DNA of 6,415 bases from Bacillota bacterium. GTDB lineage: Bacteria > Bacillota > Clostridia > Peptostreptococcales > Anaerovoracaceae. Positions within the stretch are counted from its first letter, which is position 1; every line of letters begins with the position of its first letter. Positions 1 to 6,043 of the stretch are shown piece by piece. Where the stretch lies: contig JAUNBO010000107.1 of the NCBI GenBank assembly GCA_030527065.1, positions 1 to 6,415 of the forward strand, in the 5' to 3' direction. Both the position numbers and the translations under genes were made by a program. The notes under the pieces were generated by a model. It saw only the letters and a list, made by a program, of their open reading frames with translations, did not search any database and had not been told where the DNA came from.

Positions 1-1419
1 CTGGATGGTGATGAGAGGCATCATGGCCACCATGGCCACCAGTCCGAAGGCGTCTGTCAGGATGTTCCCTCCCAGGGCCTGGCTGGCTCCCATGGCAAAG
101 GGCAGCATGAAGGTGGCCGTCATGGGGCCGGAGGCCACGCCGCCGGAATCGAAGGCCACGGCGGTGAACAGAGGCGGCACAAAGAAGGAAAGGAACAGTG
201 CCACCCCATAGCCCGGCACCAGGAACCAGAAGATGGACACTCCCGTCAGCACCCGCACCATGGCCAGGCCCATGGCGATGGACACCGCCACGGAAAGGCT
301 GAGCCGTATGGCGCTGGCCGATATGGTACCGGAGCTGATCTCCTCTACCTGCTTCTCCAGAACGTAAACCGCCGGCTCAGCGGAGATGGTGAACCACCCC
401 ATCACCATGGCCAGGGGAATCAGCATATAGGGGGTGGCGCTTGCACCCATGGACATGCCCAGAGCGGTCCCCATGGAGGAAAAGCCCACGTTCACTCCCG
501 TAAGGAAGAGCACCAGGCCGATGTAGGTATACCCTATTCCGAAACAAATCCTCAGGAAGGGCTGCCCCGGCATGCGGAAGAACAGGAGCTGGAAAATCAG
601 GAAAATCCCCACGATGGGAGCCAGGGCCGTGGCCATTTCCAGCAGATAATGGGGGATCTCCGCCACATAAGAGCGTCCCAGTTCCGCCGTGTCCCCCCAG
701 GCCGCCACTCCCGCCGCCGAAGCGGTGCTGTCCCCTTCATAAAGGAAGCCCAGTATGAGAACGGTTATGATGGGCCCTATGGAGCACAGAGCCACCAGCC
801 CGAAGCTGTCCGCCTCCGCTTTTTCATCGCTTCGTATGTTGGCGACGCCCACGCCGAAGGCCATAATGAAGGGCACTGTCATGGGGCCAGTGGTGACGCC
901 GCCGGAATCGAAGGCCACGCTGAGGAAGTCTCTGTCGGAGAAAGCCGCCAGCAGGAAGGTCGCAGCGTAAAAAAAGAGCAGCAGCCAGCGAAGCTTGATC
1001 CCCAGAAAGATGCGGAGCATGCACATGGCCAGAAAAAAACCCACGCCCACGCCTACGGTAATGACCAGGACCATATTATCTATATGAGGAGCGATTTCCG
1101 CCAACACCTGCAGGTCCGGCTCCGCTATGGTGATGGCAAGCCCCAGCAGGAAGCTTACGGGGAGGATCATCCAGAGGTTTCTGGATTTTGTGAGCGCTGT
1201 ACCGATCCTGCTGCCGATGGGAGTCATGGAGGTCTCCGCCCCCAGGGTGAAAAAGCCCATGCCCATGATCAGCAGCACGGCGCCCATCAGGAAGGACAGC
1301 ATGAGGTCTGTGGAAACGGGGACGAAGGTAAAGCACACCAGAATGACAATGAAAGTGATGGGCAGTACCGATGTTACAGACTCTCTTGTCTTTTCCCTCA
1401 AGATGGTTTTGTCGCTCAT
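1..1419 (-). CDS. DUF1538 family integral membrane protein, C-terminus cut off by window edge
   Basis: An uninterrupted minus-strand frame of 473 codons starts at ATG 1417-1419 and is still open at base 1, so the C-terminus is missing. A GAGG ribosome binding site lies at 1425-1428, five bases before the start. The product is very hydrophobic, with many membrane segments, and has an internal duplication. The motif AFDSGGVTTGPMT begins at residue 169 and recurs as AFDSGGVASGPMT at residue 422. An AEP-x4-VL-type motif occurs at residues 99 and 347. This two-domain layout and the GGVTTGPMT signature match DUF1538, a family of multi-pass inner-membrane proteins with no established function. By architecture (inverted or tandem halves with conserved glycine-rich loops) it may be a transporter or channel, but that is inference. 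It has its own promoter and is separated from the 4-hydroxybutyrate genes by 233 bases, so a link to that pathway rests only on proximity. Confidence 0.85.
   Translation of the reverse strand, partial: MSDKTILREKTRESVTSVLPITFIVILVCFTFVPVSTDLMLSFLMGAVLLIMGMGFFTLGAETSMTPIGSRIGTALTKSRNLWMILPVSFLLGLAITIAEPDLQVLAEIAPHIDNMVLVITVGVGVGFFLAMCMLRIFLGIKLRWLLLFFYAATFLLAAFSDRDFLSVAFDSGGVTTGPMTVPFIMAFGVGVANIRSDEKAEADSFGLVALCSIGPIITVLILGFLYEGDSTASAAGVAAWGDTAELGRSYVAEIPHYLLEMATALAPIVGIFLIFQLLFFRMPGQPFLRICFGIGYTYIGLVLFLTGVNVGFSSMGTALGMSMGASATPYMLIPLAMVMGWFTISAEPAVYVLEKQVEEISSGTISASAIRLSLSVAVSIAMGLAMVRVLTGVSIFWFLVPGYGVALFLSFFVPPLFTAVAFDSGGVASGPMTATFMLPFAMGASQALGGNILTDAFGLVAMVAMMPLITIQ
137..160. repeat. Intragenic direct repeat, copy 1 (second DUF1538 domain)
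   Basis: These 24 bases are identical to 896-919. The offset is 759 bases, exactly 253 codons, so both copies encode the same AFDSGGV signature in the two halves of the membrane protein. It reflects domain duplication with strong motif conservation, not a mobile repeat. Confidence 0.85.
896..919. repeat. Intragenic direct repeat, copy 2 (first DUF1538 domain)
   Basis: Identical over 24 bases to 137-160 and in the same reading frame. It encodes the AFDSGGV motif of the N-terminal DUF1538 domain. Confidence 0.85.
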
Positions 1420-1478
1420 GAATACCTCGCTTTCCCGTGACAGGCCAAAGTTTGCCGAAGAGTACAACTCGTAAATTT

Positions 1479-1507
1479 ATTATACAAAAAAAGGGAAAGT
1501 ATTACAA
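1479..1507 (-). promoter_or_regulatory. Sigma-A-type promoter for the DUF1538 gene
   Basis: Read on the minus strand, a -35 box TTGTAA (1502-1507, 4 of 6 consensus) is followed by exactly 17 bases and a perfect -10 box TATAAT (1479-1484). Transcription would start near 1472, giving a leader of about 50 bases before the ATG at 1419. It lies after the hairpins that follow the dehydrogenase gene, so the membrane protein is probably its own transcription unit. Confidence 0.7.
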
Positions 1508-1585
1508 GGAATTTATGACCGAATCTATCCAGTCCCCGGACAACAGCGATTTCACCGACCATAGCTTTCCTGTGATTGCAATGCC

Positions 1586-1618
1586 GGCGGCCGGCGCATA
1601 AACCACGCGCCGGCCGCC
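1586..1618 (-). terminator. GC-rich hairpin after the 4-hydroxybutyrate dehydrogenase gene, probable terminator
   Basis: A perfect 12-base-pair inverted repeat (1586-1597 with 1607-1618), nearly all G and C, encloses a 9-base loop. It begins 34 bases beyond the stop codon of the last enzyme gene and before the promoter of the next gene, the expected place for the end of the operon. No U-tract follows on the minus strand, so it is not a canonical intrinsic terminator. It may act as a weak or factor-assisted terminator, or protect the 3' end of the mRNA. Confidence 0.5.
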
Positions 1619-1622
1619 ATAT

Positions 1623-1645
1623 TTCTCTCGGTTCATACCGGAGAA
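1623..1645 (-). repeat. Small imperfect hairpin just after the dehydrogenase stop
   Basis: TTCTC plus CGGT (1623-1627, 1629-1632) pair with ACCG plus GAGAA (1637-1645), with one bulged base at 1628 and a 4-base loop. It sits directly upstream, in the transcribed direction, of the larger GC hairpin, so the operon transcript would end in two consecutive stem-loops. Role unknown. Confidence 0.35.
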
Positions 1646-1652
1646 CACCTAT

Positions 1653-2771
1653 TTAGTACAGATTGGCAAAGATCTCCCGGATCTCTTCCTTCTCCAGGAA
1701 AACGTAGTTGTTGGCCAGGAGCCGCTGCTGGTTGGCGATGGTCATTTCGGTGAATTCGTCTATCTGGGCCTCTACCATGCCGTATTCTCTCAGGGGCTTC
1801 TTCACGATGAGCTTGTTCAGGAACGCCTCCAGCTCGCCGTAGACGTCTCCCTTGGGGTCGCAGCCCAGGGCGTCGGCCAGGATCTTGTCGCAGGAAGCTA
1901 ACTTCCCATCGGGATCCTTCCGCTTGTACATCTTGAAGACCTCGGTGAAGAACTGGTAGTTGGCTTCGCCGTGGGGCACATGGAACGCGCCGCCGATGCT
2001 GTAGGACAGGGCGTGGACTGCGGCGCAGCCGGCGTTTCCGAAAGCGATGCCCGCATAGTTGGACGCCAGGAGGAACTCCTTCATGTACTTGAATCTCTCG
2101 TCCTCTCCCTTGGCCACGATCTCCTTGTAGCCGTCCATGATCATGCGGATGGCTTCCAGAGAATACATCTCCGTGAAGGGGCTGGCTTTGGGAGACAGAT
2201 AAGACTCTATGGCGTGGATGAGAGCGTCTATGGAGCTGGTGACGAAGACCTTGTAGGGCAGGCCCTTCATTGTCTCAGGAATGAGAACGGCCACGTCCGC
2301 ATAGGTCTGGTCCACGGCAATGCCCTTCTTGGTGTGGAGGGATTTGAGCTCGGCGATGGCCACGTTGGTGACTTCGCTGCCGGTGCCGCAGGTGGTGGGC
2401 ACGGCGATGAGGGTCTTTTCCTTCACAGGAGCCGCCGCTCCGGTGTAGAGATCCAGCACCTTGCCGGGATACTTCAGGGCAAGGACCTTGCAGATGTCCA
2501 GGATGGTGCCGCCGCCGAAGGCGATGATCCGGTCGTAATCGTACTGGGACATTTCCTTGTAGATGCCGTCCATCATTTCATCGGAGGGCTCTCCCATGCC
2601 GTAATTTTCCTGGTAGACCACGTTGGTCTCTATGCCCAGGGGCTGCACATAGGGCTCATACAGCCATTTGTTGGTGAGTATCACGTCCCTCTTGCCGACA
2701 TTGAACTCCTGGTGGAATTCCTTGAACGTCTCAAAATAGTAGACCTTGGGGACCAAACGTAATGCAAGCAT
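1653..2771 (-). CDS. 4hbD: NAD-dependent 4-hydroxybutyrate dehydrogenase (iron-containing alcohol dehydrogenase family)
   Basis: A cytosolic enzyme that reversibly reduces succinate semialdehyde to 4-hydroxybutyrate with NADH. The 372-residue product is the length of the C. kluyveri enzyme and resembles it along its whole length, including the N-terminus, which supports the ATG at 2771. The fold is group III (iron-dependent) alcohol dehydrogenase. The nucleotide-binding GGGT is at residues 86-89, PTTCGTGSE at 125-133, and the likely metal ligands are D182, H186 (in IDALIHAIE), H253 (VHALSY) and H267 (HVPHGEAN). The characteristic ELKSLHTKKGIA stretch separates it from butanol or 1,3-propanediol dehydrogenases. 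It starts 14 bases after the CoA-transferase stop codon. Its AGGAGG ribosome binding site (2782-2787) overlaps that stop, so the two are cotranscribed and probably translationally coupled. It is the last gene before two hairpins. Substrate assignment rests on recalled similarity and on the neighbouring pathway genes. Confidence 0.93.
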   Translation of the reverse strand: MLALRLVPKVYYFETFKEFHQEFNVGKRDVILTNKWLYEPYVQPLGIETNVVYQENYGMGEPSDEMMDGIYKEMSQYDYDRIIAFGGGTILDICKVLALKYPGKVLDLYTGAAAPVKEKTLIAVPTTCGTGSEVTNVAIAELKSLHTKKGIAVDQTYADVAVLIPETMKGLPYKVFVTSSIDALIHAIESYLSPKASPFTEMYSLEAIRMIMDGYKEIVAKGEDERFKYMKEFLLASNYAGIAFGNAGCAAVHALSYSIGGAFHVPHGEANYQFFTEVFKMYKRKDPDGKLASCDKILADALGCDPKGDVYGELEAFLNKLIVKKPLREYGMVEAQIDEFTEMTIANQQRLLANNYVFLEKEEIREIFANLY

Positions 2772-2785
2772 TTTCCTCTTACCTC

Positions 2786-4099
2786 CTAATACTTCTGACG
2801 AAATCTCTTTTCAAATTCGTCCGCTAATTCGGCGCGGAAATCCGGATGGGCGATGTCTATGAGACGCCGGGCCCTGGTCCTGAGATTCTGCCCCTTCAAC
2901 TGAGCGATGCCGTACTCTGTGATGACATAATCCACATCGTTCCTGGATGTGGTGATGGCGGCTCCCTCCGTAATGAGGGGAGTGATCTTGGAAATGCGGG
3001 TGCCGTCTTTCTTAATGGTGAGGGAAGGCATGGCGATGATGGCCTTGCCCTTGCCGTCCTCGCTCATGGCGGCGCCGCGGACAAAGTCCACCTGCCCGCC
3101 TACGCCGGAAAACTGCTTCAGCCCCATGGAATCCGCCACCACCTGGCCCTGCAGGTCCACCTGGATGGCCGAGTTGATGGAGATGAGGTTGTGCTGCTTC
3201 ATGATGACGGCGGGATGGTTCACATAGTCCACCGGACGCACTTCCACCGCCGGGTTGTGGTCCACAAAATCGTAGAGCTTCCGGGTGCCCATAAGGAAGG
3301 TGACCACCATTTTCCCCTGATCGAAGTTCTTCTTCGCATTGGTGATGACGCCCTTCTCAAACAGGGCCACGGTGCCGTCGGCGATCATTTCAGAGTGGAT
3401 GCCCAGGTCCTTCTTGTCCCCCAGGAACATCATGACGGCGTCGGGAATGCCGCCGATGCCCAGCTGCAGGGTGGCTCCGTCCTCAATGAGAGAAGCACAG
3501 TTGGAGCCGATCTTCTCCTCTACCTCAGAGCATTTGAGGCCCGGGTTCTCCGCCAGCTCTTCGCTGGCCTCCACGATGTGGGTCAGCTCCGAAACATGGA
3601 GCTTTTCTCCGTAGGTATACGGCATGCGGTCATTGACGTGAGCGATGATCACCTTGGCGGACTTGGCGCTCTGATAGGTGTAATCCACAGAGGTCCCCAG
3701 GCTCACATAGCCCTCTTCGTCCGGCGGAGAGACCATGGTGACCAGGGCGTCGCAGGGAATGACGCCTCTCCTGATGAGGATGGGATATTCGTGGAAGAAG
3801 CAGGGGGTGTAATCCCCCCTGCCGTCGGCGATGGCCCCCCGGGTGCCGCCGCCGCAGAAGATGAGATCGCAGCGGAAGTTCTTCTCATACTCGGGTCTGG
3901 TGTAGACGCCGGGGCTCAGGGTGACCATGTGGTGAATGGTGACGTCCCTGTAATCCTCCGCATGGGCCACCAGGGCATTGACCAGCAGCTGCGATTCGCC
4001 GACGCAATGTCCAAAAAAGACGTGATCGCCGCTCTTGATGCTCTTAATGGCGTCCTCCGGCGTACAAAGCTTACTTTTATAATCCTCTTGCCAGCTCAA
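2786..4099 (-). CDS. abfT: 4-hydroxybutyrate CoA-transferase (family I, acetyl-CoA hydrolase/transferase fold)
   Basis: Transfers CoA from acetyl-CoA (or butyryl-CoA) to 4-hydroxybutyrate, producing the 4-hydroxybutyryl-CoA that AbfD dehydrates. The 437 residues match C. aminobutyricum AbfT (438) nearly end to end. The N-terminal acetyl-CoA hydrolase/transferase domain covers about residues 5-200 and the C-terminal one about 210-430. The catalytic glutamate, which forms the enzyme-CoA thioester in this family, is E237 in GIHSEMIADG. The conserved FSGVGGQVDFVRGA lies at 330-343, and the glycine loops LGIGGIPD and TEYGIAQLKG are present. The start codon is TTG at 4097-4099. The family N-terminus (MxWxxxYxxxxCTxxxA) begins exactly there and no ATG fits. 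The start overlaps the upstream stop by 4 bases (TTGA), with AGGAGG at 4110-4115. The downstream dehydrogenase follows after 14 bases. The related succinate CoA-transferase (Cat1) is less likely given the closeness to AbfT. Confidence 0.93.
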   Translation of the reverse strand: MSWQEDYKSKLCTPEDAIKSIKSGDHVFFGHCVGESQLLVNALVAHAEDYRDVTIHHMVTLSPGVYTRPEYEKNFRCDLIFCGGGTRGAIADGRGDYTPCFFHEYPILIRRGVIPCDALVTMVSPPDEEGYVSLGTSVDYTYQSAKSAKVIIAHVNDRMPYTYGEKLHVSELTHIVEASEELAENPGLKCSEVEEKIGSNCASLIEDGATLQLGIGGIPDAVMMFLGDKKDLGIHSEMIADGTVALFEKGVITNAKKNFDQGKMVVTFLMGTRKLYDFVDHNPAVEVRPVDYVNHPAVIMKQHNLISINSAIQVDLQGQVVADSMGLKQFSGVGGQVDFVRGAAMSEDGKGKAIIAMPSLTIKKDGTRISKITPLITEGAAITTSRNDVDYVITEYGIAQLKGQNLRTRARRLIDIAHPDFRAELADEFEKRFRQKY

Positions 4100-4371
4100 A
4101 TTTCAGATACCTCCTTTTCCAAACCATCAATGATTTTTTCCGTGTGACTTTCGTCCCACATCTTATACAGCATTTTTTTGAAGGTGAATTGAGAATGGGA
4201 TGCGCAGCAGGCGGTGCAGCCGCCTATGACCAGGAGCAGGTCATAAAGGACGCCCTCCTCCGCAACAGAAAACTCCATCCGGTCTTTAAAATGCTCCTGC
4301 AGCCTTTGAAAAGCCTTTCCTCTGTCGTATCTGGGATTGCATCCGCCGCAAAACCTGACGCCGCACTTCAT
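4096..4371 (-). CDS. Small six-cysteine protein of unknown function in the 4-hydroxybutyrate operon
   Basis: A 91-residue soluble protein starting at ATG 4371, with GGAG (4380-4383) eight bases upstream. No signal peptide or membrane helix is apparent. It has two cysteine groups. C3, C8 and C11 lie in the N-terminal motif CGVRFCGGCNPRYDR, and C52, C55 and C56 lie in GGCTACC after a hydrophobic strand (VLYDLLLVIGG). The C-terminal third is charged and probably helical. The CxxxxC-x2-C and C-x2-CC spacing suggests binding of a metal or Fe-S cluster, or a redox thiol role, but no family function can be assigned from sequence. It is translationally coupled to abfT by a 4-base overlap and lies 66 bases downstream of abfD, whose product needs a labile [4Fe-4S] cluster. 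A role in maturing or protecting the dehydratase is therefore an attractive but unproven inference. Good start, ribosome binding site and tight packing make it a real gene. Confidence 0.85.
   Translation of the reverse strand: MKCGVRFCGGCNPRYDRGKAFQRLQEHFKDRMEFSVAEEGVLYDLLLVIGGCTACCASHSQFTFKKMLYKMWDESHTEKIIDGLEKEVSEI
4110..4115 (-). promoter_or_regulatory. Ribosome binding site fixing the TTG start of abfT
   Basis: A consensus AGGAGG lies 10 bases before the TTG at 4099 and inside the final codons of the six-cysteine gene. It is the only strong site near the family-conserved N-terminus and supports translation initiating at TTG by reinitiation or coupling. Confidence 0.75.
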
Positions 4372-4388
4372 CCGCCATTCTCCATGAG

Positions 4389-4424
4389 TAAAAATCAGGC
4401 GGCAGGGTAGTCCCCCGCCGCCTG
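4389..4424 (-). terminator. Terminator-like hairpin between abfD and the six-cysteine gene
   Basis: On the minus strand the arms 4417-4424 and 4396-4403 (CAGGCGGC with GCCGCCTG) form a perfect 8-base-pair stem. Three further G-C pairs (4405-4407 with 4412-4414) can form inside it around a 4-base loop. ATTTTTA (4389-4395) follows, giving a five-U tail. It begins 14 bases after the abfD stop and ends 6 bases before the ribosome binding site of the next gene. No obvious new promoter is seen between them, so it probably acts as a partial terminator or RNA-stabilising stem that lets some transcripts continue. Confidence 0.65.
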
Positions 4425-4437
4425 CCGGTGACTGAAG

Positions 4438-5910
4438 CTATTTGATGCCCGCGATGGCCTTGGCAAGAGCCTTCTTGCCTTCGATGTTGCCCTGACGCGC
4501 GATCATGATGCGCTGGGCCTGGGGAGAACCGGCGCCGTGCATGGACTCGGTCCTGTAACCTACAGCGGAGGAACCCAGGCAGATGTTCTCCAGGAAGCGG
4601 AGGATCCTCTGCCGGTCTTCCGTACTGGCCACCGGGGAAGCCTTGAAGTATTTCTGGCAGACGTCGCCGATGGTGCCGCCGTCCTTCAGGACGGGGGTGT
4701 CGGACTTGAAGTCCACGGCGGAAGGCATGGTGACCATGAGGCCGCCGGCGATGTCCTCCGCCAGCCGGACGATCTCGTACGGGAAGCGGGTGACGTTCTG
4801 CTTGCAGACGTTGGCCAGCAGCAGGTCTATCTGATAGTTGCCGGCTTCTGTGGGATATCCTTCCGCAGAGCAGGCGATGCCGCAGCAGTAGAGAGTCTCG
4901 TTCAGGTGAGTCATCTCTATGAGCTTATCCTTTACATGGGAGGCCTTGTTGGCGCCGTTGTAATCCGCCGCCAGGGCAGCCGCACCGATGATGACGTCGC
5001 CTACGCCGACCTTGCAGCCGCCGTAGCTCTGACGGTGATAACCGGCGAAGCGCTCTACCAGCATGCCGGAGAAATCGTACTCTTCGCACATGAAAACTCT
5101 TTCCCAGGGAACGAATACGTTGTCGAAGACCACCAGGGCTTCCTGGCCGCCGTATTCCTTGTTGCCCAGGTCTATGTCCGCATTGGGCTCTTTCTTTCTG
5201 GTATCGCAGGACTGGCGTCCGTAGATCATGAACAGGCCTTCCACATCGGAGGGGACCGCAAAGCAGACTGCGTATTCCTTGTCCGCTTCTGTCATGGTCT
5301 GGGTGGGCATGACGATGTGCTCGTGGGAGTTGATGCAGCCGGTCTGGTGGCACTTGGCGCCTCTGACCACGATGCCTTTGTCGTTCTTTTCCACGATGCG
5401 GAGGAACAGATCCTTATCCTCCTGGGCGCTGGGAGCCTTGGAGCGGTCGCCCTTGGGGTCTGTCATGGCGCCGTCCACGGTCCAGTCGTTCTCCTGGACC
5501 ATTTCCAGGTACTTCTTGAATCTGGCATGATACTCCGTGCCATACTTCTTATCAGTTTCATAAGTGGTGGAGAATACGGCGTTGAAAGCGTCCATTCCCA
5601 CGCAGCGCTGGAAGCAGGAAGCGGTCTTCTGTCCGCAGAGACGCTGCATCTTTACCTTCTTCCGGAGATCGTCGGCACTCTGGTGCAGATGTCCGAAACG
5701 GTTGATGGTCTTGCCGGTGAGGCTGGATTTTACCGTCATCAGGTCTGCATACTGGGGATCGTGGGCCAGATCGTATGTAACGGCCACGCAATTGATGGAA
5801 GGACGTATCATGGGATGATCCACAAAATTGTCCACCTTTTCACCAAACATGTACACTCTGGTATTCAGCTTCCTTAGGCTTTCGATGTACTGAGCTCCTG
5901 TCATTAACAT
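4438..5910 (-). CDS. abfD: 4-hydroxybutyryl-CoA dehydratase / vinylacetyl-CoA delta-isomerase
   Basis: Catalyses the radical dehydration of 4-hydroxybutyryl-CoA to crotonyl-CoA, and isomerises vinylacetyl-CoA to crotonyl-CoA, using FAD and an oxygen-sensitive [4Fe-4S] cluster. The family enzyme is a cytosolic homotetramer. From ATG 5910 the product is 490 residues, the same length as C. aminobutyricum AbfD, and is strikingly similar throughout. All known cluster ligands are present at the same numbers: C99, C103, H292 and C299. The active-site residues E257, Y296, K300 and E455 also match. The frame stays open upstream to an ATG at 5979, but the family N-terminus MLMTxxQYIESLRKLNTR begins at 5910. 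AAGGAG lies 9 bases before that codon, so the 23-residue extension is rejected. Upstream is a 159-base gap with a sigma-54-type promoter; downstream is a terminator-like hairpin. The nearest other family, 4-hydroxyphenylacetate 3-monooxygenase, shares the fold but lacks these cysteine ligands. Confidence 0.97.
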   Translation of the reverse strand: MLMTGAQYIESLRKLNTRVYMFGEKVDNFVDHPMIRPSINCVAVTYDLAHDPQYADLMTVKSSLTGKTINRFGHLHQSADDLRKKVKMQRLCGQKTASCFQRCVGMDAFNAVFSTTYETDKKYGTEYHARFKKYLEMVQENDWTVDGAMTDPKGDRSKAPSAQEDKDLFLRIVEKNDKGIVVRGAKCHQTGCINSHEHIVMPTQTMTEADKEYAVCFAVPSDVEGLFMIYGRQSCDTRKKEPNADIDLGNKEYGGQEALVVFDNVFVPWERVFMCEEYDFSGMLVERFAGYHRQSYGGCKVGVGDVIIGAAALAADYNGANKASHVKDKLIEMTHLNETLYCCGIACSAEGYPTEAGNYQIDLLLANVCKQNVTRFPYEIVRLAEDIAGGLMVTMPSAVDFKSDTPVLKDGGTIGDVCQKYFKASPVASTEDRQRILRFLENICLGSSAVGYRTESMHGAGSPQAQRIMIARQGNIEGKKALAKAIAGIK

Positions 5911-5919
5911 GATATACCA

Positions 5920-5925
5920 CTCCTT
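5920..5925 (-). promoter_or_regulatory. Ribosome binding site that decides the abfD start
   Basis: AAGGAG sits 9 bases before ATG 5910, an ideal spacing. The in-frame ATG at 5979 has no comparable homology support downstream of it. Together with the family N-terminus this fixes the start at 5910. Confidence 0.8.
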
Positions 5926-6012
5926 TTTAATAATAATATTTTGCGGCGGTGCGGGGAGCGGGAACTTCCGTTCCTTCACACCAAAAGATTAACTGTAACA
6001 ATTATTAACTTA

Positions 6013-6027
6013 TGCAAGAATTGTGCC
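6013..6027 (-). promoter_or_regulatory. Sigma-54 (RpoN/SigL) -24/-12 promoter for abfD
   Basis: The minus strand reads CGGCAC-AATTC-TTGCA against the consensus TGGCAC-N5-TTGCA, with only the first T replaced. The invariant GG (-24) and GC (-12) are separated by exactly 10 bases. Transcription would start near 6002, giving a leader of about 90 bases to the abfD ATG. No convincing sigma-A -35/-10 pair was found in this gap. Such a promoter needs a sigma-54 activator (enhancer-binding protein), which is not encoded in the window. Confidence 0.7.
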
Positions 6028-6043
6028 GGTTTTTTGCACAATT
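6019..6043. repeat. Inverted repeat overlapping the abfD -24 element
   Basis: Perfect 8-base arms AATTGTGC (6019-6026) and GCACAATT (6036-6043) flank a 9-base spacer. The downstream arm contains most of the GGCAC of the sigma-54 promoter. It may be an operator for a dimeric regulator or a weak RNA hairpin at the end of the nfu transcript. No long U-tract follows on the minus strand. Confidence 0.55.

Noticed and set aside
896..919. 24-base identical repeat at 137-160 and 896-919 as a sign of a mobile element or recombination site
   Set aside because: The copies are an exact 253 codons apart in one reading frame and encode the same conserved motif of two homologous domains, so protein-domain duplication explains them.
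649..1440. Plus-strand open frame of 263 codons, rich in His, Gly and Gln
   Set aside because: It lies wholly antisense to the DUF1538 gene. Its composition is a by-product of the opposite strand's codons, and it has no recognisable domain.
1971..2762. Plus-strand open frame of 263 codons opposite the dehydrogenase gene
   Set aside because: It is fully antisense to the 4-hydroxybutyrate dehydrogenase gene, with no domain recognised.
2846..4147. Plus-strand open frame of 433 codons opposite abfT
   Set aside because: It is a shadow of the CoA-transferase gene on the other strand, low in complexity and with many His/Asp/Gly. The minus-strand product is a clear family member with its catalytic residue.
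4537..5877. Plus-strand open frame of 446 codons opposite abfD
   Set aside because: It is antisense to abfD, whose identity is certain. GC-rich codon use on the minus strand removes stops from this frame. No homology recognised.
5911..5979. A 23-residue N-terminal extension of the abfD product beginning at ATG 5979
   Set aside because: The family N-terminus starts at 5910 with a well-spaced AAGGAG, and the resulting 490 residues match the known enzyme length. The extension would be proline-rich sequence read from the leader.
5985..6010. Possible Rex redox-repressor site (TTGTTA with TTAA-rich flanks) in the abfD leader
   Set aside because: Aligning it to TTGTTAA-N4-TTAACAA leaves the second half-site unmatched. 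Only a 7-base direct repeat (ATTAACT at 5988 and 6004) is real here.
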